From: Mangrovibacterium lignilyticum | GTDB taxonomy: Bacteria > Bacteroidota > Bacteroidia > Bacteroidales > Prolixibacteraceae | Assembly (NCBI RefSeq): GCF_010882175.1 | Contig: NZ_WKLH01000001.1 | Span: forward strand, 637,464 to 701,463 | Length of the DNA stretch: 64,000 bases | Direction of reading: 5' to 3' | Part shown: positions 61,234-64,000 of the stretch, one piece after another | Position numbering within the stretch: the first letter of the stretch is position 1 | How the letters are laid out: every line of letters begins with the position of its first letter | Made by a program: the position numbers and the translations under genes | The notes under the pieces: model-generated | What the model saw: the letters and a program-made list of their open reading frames with translations, nothing else | What the model was told of the DNA's origin: nothing | The model's database searches: none

Positions 61234-62217
61234 TTATTCTGAATATTTCTGGTAGTTAACCGATCGGGGGCTAACCCAAGTCCTATATCTTATAGCAGAT
61301 ATATAATTGCTTAATACGTTCAGATACAATCGTCCGTACGCATTCAACTTAGGTACAAAGAACAAAGGCAAACTCAATAAAGCCACGAATAAATTTCCGA
61401 TTAGAAACCCAGCCGCCGTCATAAAGTGCATCAGAAAAGCCTTTAAGCCGGAAAAATGACGAGACACAAAAACGTGTTTCGAAATACGTACTTCAGCTTT
61501 TGTCAGAGCAGTCGTTCTGGGGTTAATTCGTGTGGCCCCTCCATGGTTGTGAATCATCGAGAATTGCCTTGTGAGCGCTACTTCCCCGCCGATCTCCCGA
61601 ACGTTCCAACAAAATTCCACATCTTCATAATACAACCAATAATCATCGCACCAGCCGTTGGTTTTCCGGAAATTATCAGCACTGATCATCATGACCGAAC
61701 CGGAAACCCAATCCGGATAAATCAGTTCTTTTTCAGCCTGAAACCGATCTTTCAATTCGCTCCCTTTCGCCATCTTATAAAAAGCTCGTGGTAGGCCATT
61801 TAAAGTTAATAAATCAGGAAACAAACCATACGGGTGTTCTTTTCTGCCCGAACTGTTTTGCTGGCTACATGACAGCAACGTAATCCCCGGGTCCCTTTCT
61901 ATCGTATCAACCATCCCCCAAATAGCTTCAGCATTAGCGATGATGTCAGAATTCATAAAAAGCAAGTAATCGCCGTTGGCATGTGCAACTCCAAGGTTGC
62001 ACCCATTGGAGAAACCATTATTGCCGGTATTCTGAATAAAACGGACAGTAGGAAAACGTCGTTGAAATTCATCAAGCTTCCCGTCGTTGGAAAAATTATC
62101 TATTACAATCGTTTCAAGCTGATAAATATCGGCGTTGATCTTTGACAGAGAATCAAGGCAAGTATTCAAATGCCTCCATCCACGATAATTAACGATTATT
62201 ACAGAAACAGTAGTCAC
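61234..62217 (-). CDS. glycosyltransferase family 2 (rhamnosyltransferase-like)
   Basis: A 327-residue GT-A enzyme. It opens VTTVSVIIVNYRGWRHLNTC, followed by IVIDNFSNDGKLDEF, NTGNNGFSNGCNLGVAHANG and the metal-binding FMNSDI (DxD-like). A substrate loop with WVSGSVMMI and DDYWLYYEDVEFCW completes the domain, then two C-terminal hydrophobic segments. It resembles WbbL-type rhamnosyltransferases of O-antigen assembly. No ATG fits: the frame is open to 62379 but crosses the promoter, so I start it at GTG 62217, about 20 nt after the expected start site. Confidence 0.85.
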   Translation of the reverse strand: MTTVSVIIVNYRGWRHLNTCLDSLSKINADIYQLETIVIDNFSNDGKLDEFQRRFPTVRFIQNTGNNGFSNGCNLGVAHANGDYLLFMNSDIIANAEAIWGMVDTIERDPGITLLSCSQQNSSGRKEHPYGLFPDLLTLNGLPRAFYKMAKGSELKDRFQAEKELIYPDWVSGSVMMISADNFRKTNGWCDDYWLYYEDVEFCWNVREIGGEVALTRQFSMIHNHGGATRINPRTTALTKAEVRISKHVFVSRHFSGLKAFLMHFMTAAGFLIGNLFVALLSLPLFFVPKLNAYGRLYLNVLSNYISAIRYRTWVSPRSVNYQKYSE

Positions 62218-62242
62218 AATTGGTCTGATTGTATATTTGAAA

Positions 62243-62271
62243 CAAAAATAGCTTAATGCCGCTAAATTCAA
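62243..62271 (-). promoter_or_regulatory. promoter of the GT2 gene
   Basis: On the minus strand: a TTG -33 about 18 bp before -7 TATTTTTG (62243-62250). With the start site near 62236, it supports the GTG start at 62217. Confidence 0.6.
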
Positions 62272-62438
62272 ATCACTTTTGACATAAAGAATGCCAATTG
62301 CACTTCGGTGTTTTGCCCAATCGGTCTTAACACAATCTTTTTTATTTTGCAACAATCCGACAAAATGGGTAATTTGCAACAGAGTTTAACTCTCAATCTT
62401 CCGAAACAAATCAAAATCAAACGTTTAACAACACATCA

Positions 62439-63476
62439 ATGTCTGATCGAACCAGATACCGCAAACTAAAAAATACCGGTCACATTCTATTTTGGATGGC
62501 CAGCCTCGCCTTTGCAATGCTCTCGTTCGATATTGTATCGGAACACAAGCTGAGCCTTACTCCCGATCTTTTCTTTAAAGCAATTATACTGAACATCGGA
62601 TTTGCGCTAGCTGTGTACAGCAATCTATACCTGTTCATTCCCCGCTTACTAAAAAAACACAAGTACATATTCTATGTGTTCTGGCTCGTCCTAACATTAT
62701 TTGGTTCAGCCTTGTTGGTTAGTGGAATTCTCTCTTGGGTTGAAAAAAGGGATCTGACCAGGCTACTGCTTTCCGCTAATTTCTTCACATCTGCTGGATA
62801 TGTGTTTATCACCTCGTTAGCTAAATTTTTGACCGATTGGATTGAATTGCAAGACATTTCTCTGCGGTATCACAAAGCTGAACGACAGCGGCTGGAAGCC
62901 GAACTAAACACCTTGAAAGCACAGATTAATCCTCACTTTCTTTTTAATAGTTTGAATAATATTTACTCGTTGGCACTGGTGAATTCCGAAAAGACGCCAC
63001 AACTTATCCTGAAGCTATCGGATTTGATGCGACATGTGCTCTACGAATCTCGAGAGAACTTTATTTCGCTAAAAAAGGAGATTGGTTTTGTAACAAATTT
63101 CATTGAACTGCAACGAATAAGGTTAAGCGATCAGGTTAAAATTGCATTTACCATTGAAGGAGAGCCTGCCGAACGAAAAATAATGCCACTCGTATTTGAG
63201 CCTTTTCTGGATAATGCATTCAAACACGGACCACGTTCATCAGGCGATGACGCCTATATCCGGATTTTGATTCGAATTCTGGAGAATGAGCTGGATTTTG
63301 AGATTACCAACAGCTTCAATGCTGCGGATATCCGTAAACCTAAAGGAGCACATGGCGTTGGGCTCGAAAACGTTAAACAGCGTCTGGCTATGCTGTACAC
63401 AAAGAACGAGTACAAGCTAGATATTAACGGTCGTGAGAACGACTTTGAGGTGAAACTAAAGATTAAACTGAAATAA
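62439..63476 (+). CDS. sensor histidine kinase, LytS/YehU type
   Basis: A 345-residue membrane kinase. Four N-terminal helices (about 14-32, 44-66, 78-98 and 108-130) are followed by a coiled-coil linker and the His-kinase domain KAQINPHFLFNSLNNIYSLA, with phosphoacceptor His166. The ATPase part holds FEPFLDNAFKHG (N-box) and GVGLENVKQRLAML (G-box). No separate sensor domain, so the signal is probably sensed by the membrane part. It pairs with the LytR-type regulator starting 14 bp after its stop. Confidence 0.93.
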   Translation: MSDRTRYRKLKNTGHILFWMASLAFAMLSFDIVSEHKLSLTPDLFFKAIILNIGFALAVYSNLYLFIPRLLKKHKYIFYVFWLVLTLFGSALLVSGILSWVEKRDLTRLLLSANFFTSAGYVFITSLAKFLTDWIELQDISLRYHKAERQRLEAELNTLKAQINPHFLFNSLNNIYSLALVNSEKTPQLILKLSDLMRHVLYESRENFISLKKEIGFVTNFIELQRIRLSDQVKIAFTIEGEPAERKIMPLVFEPFLDNAFKHGPRSSGDDAYIRILIRILENELDFEITNSFNAADIRKPKGAHGVGLENVKQRLAMLYTKNEYKLDINGRENDFEVKLKIKLK

Positions 63477-63490
63477 AAGAAACTCCGAAA

Positions 63491-64000
63491 ATGCAAGTTA
63501 GAGCAATTATTGTAGACGATGAGCCTTTGGCCCGCCAAGTGATCACACAATACGCCAAAGACATTCCAAACCTGGAGATAGTGAGTACTTGTTCCAATGC
63601 TTTAGAGGCTAACAAAACCATTAAAGAAACCAAAGTGGATTTGATGTTTCTCGACGTGAATATGCCTAAATTGTCGGGGCTCGATTTTATTAAGAATCTC
63701 GATCATGCCCCGTTGGTTGTTCTAACAACGGCTTACACCGATTATGCCTTGGAGGGATATGAGCTCAATATTCTGGACTACCTGAAAAAGCCATTCGGCT
63801 TTGACCGCTTTTTTAAAGCCTTTCAGAAGGCTGAAGAGCAACTAAGCCTGCTCCACATGAAGGATGGGGCCAAACAACACCATGAATCGCCTGAATACAT
63901 CTTTATCAAGTCGAATAAAAAAGCATTTCGGGTTGAAATTTCCAGCATCCGGATTATTGAAGGACTGGGAGACTACATTAAAATTCACACAGACAGCCAG
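63491..64000 (+). CDS. LytR/AlgR-type response regulator, cut by window end
   Basis: The first 170 residues are visible; the gene runs off the window. The receiver domain (1-120) has the acidic pair Asp9-Asp10, phosphoacceptor Asp55 in MFLDVNMPK, the switch Thr in VVLTTAYTDYALEGYEL and the conserved Lys in LKKPFGFDRF. After a linker the LytTR DNA-binding domain begins (EYIFIKSNKKAFRVEISSIR, then IIEGLGDYIKIHT). It is the partner of the LytS-type kinase just upstream. Targets are unknown. Confidence 0.94.
   Translation, partial: MQVRAIIVDDEPLARQVITQYAKDIPNLEIVSTCSNALEANKTIKETKVDLMFLDVNMPKLSGLDFIKNLDHAPLVVLTTAYTDYALEGYELNILDYLKKPFGFDRFFKAFQKAEEQLSLLHMKDGAKQHHESPEYIFIKSNKKAFRVEISSIRIIEGLGDYIKIHTDSQ

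Noticed and set aside
1-64000. tRNA, rRNA, insertion sequences and prophage genes
   Set aside because: Reading both strands gave no cloverleaf ending, rRNA-like stretch, transposase or integrase that I could support.

Overview
The window comes from the chromosome of a Bacteroidota bacterium, most likely of the Bacteroidales/Marinilabiliales type (Prolixibacteraceae-like; family level is inference). The evidence is a SusC/SusD pair, the type IX secretion protein PorT beside UbiE, a GldF-GldG fusion, a TamL-type lipoprotein barrel, DUF4252, a Bacteroidota-style stand-alone 2-oxoacid:ferredoxin oxidoreductase, and repeated promoter -7 boxes of the form TAnnTTTG. No rRNA, tRNA, CRISPR, integrase or insertion sequence was seen.

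Layout. 1-6.4 kb: end of a LuxR-type regulator, two membrane proteins (YihY/BrkB and AI-2E families), then a stress-like set (OmpA lipoprotein, DUF1328, YtxH, universal stress protein with a hairpin-rich leader) and a CPBP protease. 6.6-14.4 kb, all minus: FAH-family hydrolase, DEDD exonuclease, dnaN, a GldF-GldG fusion, lpxB, a small membrane protein and surE. 15.1-21.6 kb: SusC, SusD and a ROK-type regulator. 21.6-25.3 kb: ECF sigma factor, membrane anti-sigma-like protein, DUF4252 protein, then a DUF432/MscS pair. 25.4-31.8 kb: a TetR-controlled envelope operon (LolA-like protein, two FtsX-type permeases, ATPase, outer-membrane barrel) interrupted by a four-helix-bundle (S23-type) gene. 31.9-36.2 kb: a 1411-residue multidomain surface protein. 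36.7-43.0 kb, minus: ferredoxin and KorA/B/C, Crp/Fnr regulator, aminotransferase, flavodoxin and prephenate dehydratase. 43.2-49.4 kb: porin-like protein, PepSY protein, TamL and a small helical protein. 49.8-50.8 kb: an AT-rich DUF2971 two-gene cassette. 50.9-59.1 kb: SpoU methyltransferase, FAD oxidoreductase, porT-ubiE-PurM-like operon, SDR and Ldh dehydrogenases and a KDG-type kinase. 59.6-62.2 kb: two glycosyltransferases and a DUF6165 protein. 62.4-64 kb: a LytS/LytR two-component pair cut by the window end.

The most unusual content is not in genes. Three intergenic stretches (36195-36617, 49370-49614, 59276-59590) are arrays of short DNA dyads at strictly constant spacing of about two helical turns: 41 bp (two interleaved 20.5-bp steps), 21 bp and 42 bp (two interleaved 21-bp steps). 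Each array uses its own small set of half-site words. The phase is kept even where the words change, dyad centres have 0-2 bases so they make poor RNA loops, and each array begins just after a stop codon. A weaker 20-bp-spaced candidate lies at 23295-23372. I do not recognise this architecture. It looks like a helically phased protein-binding array, but that is inference.
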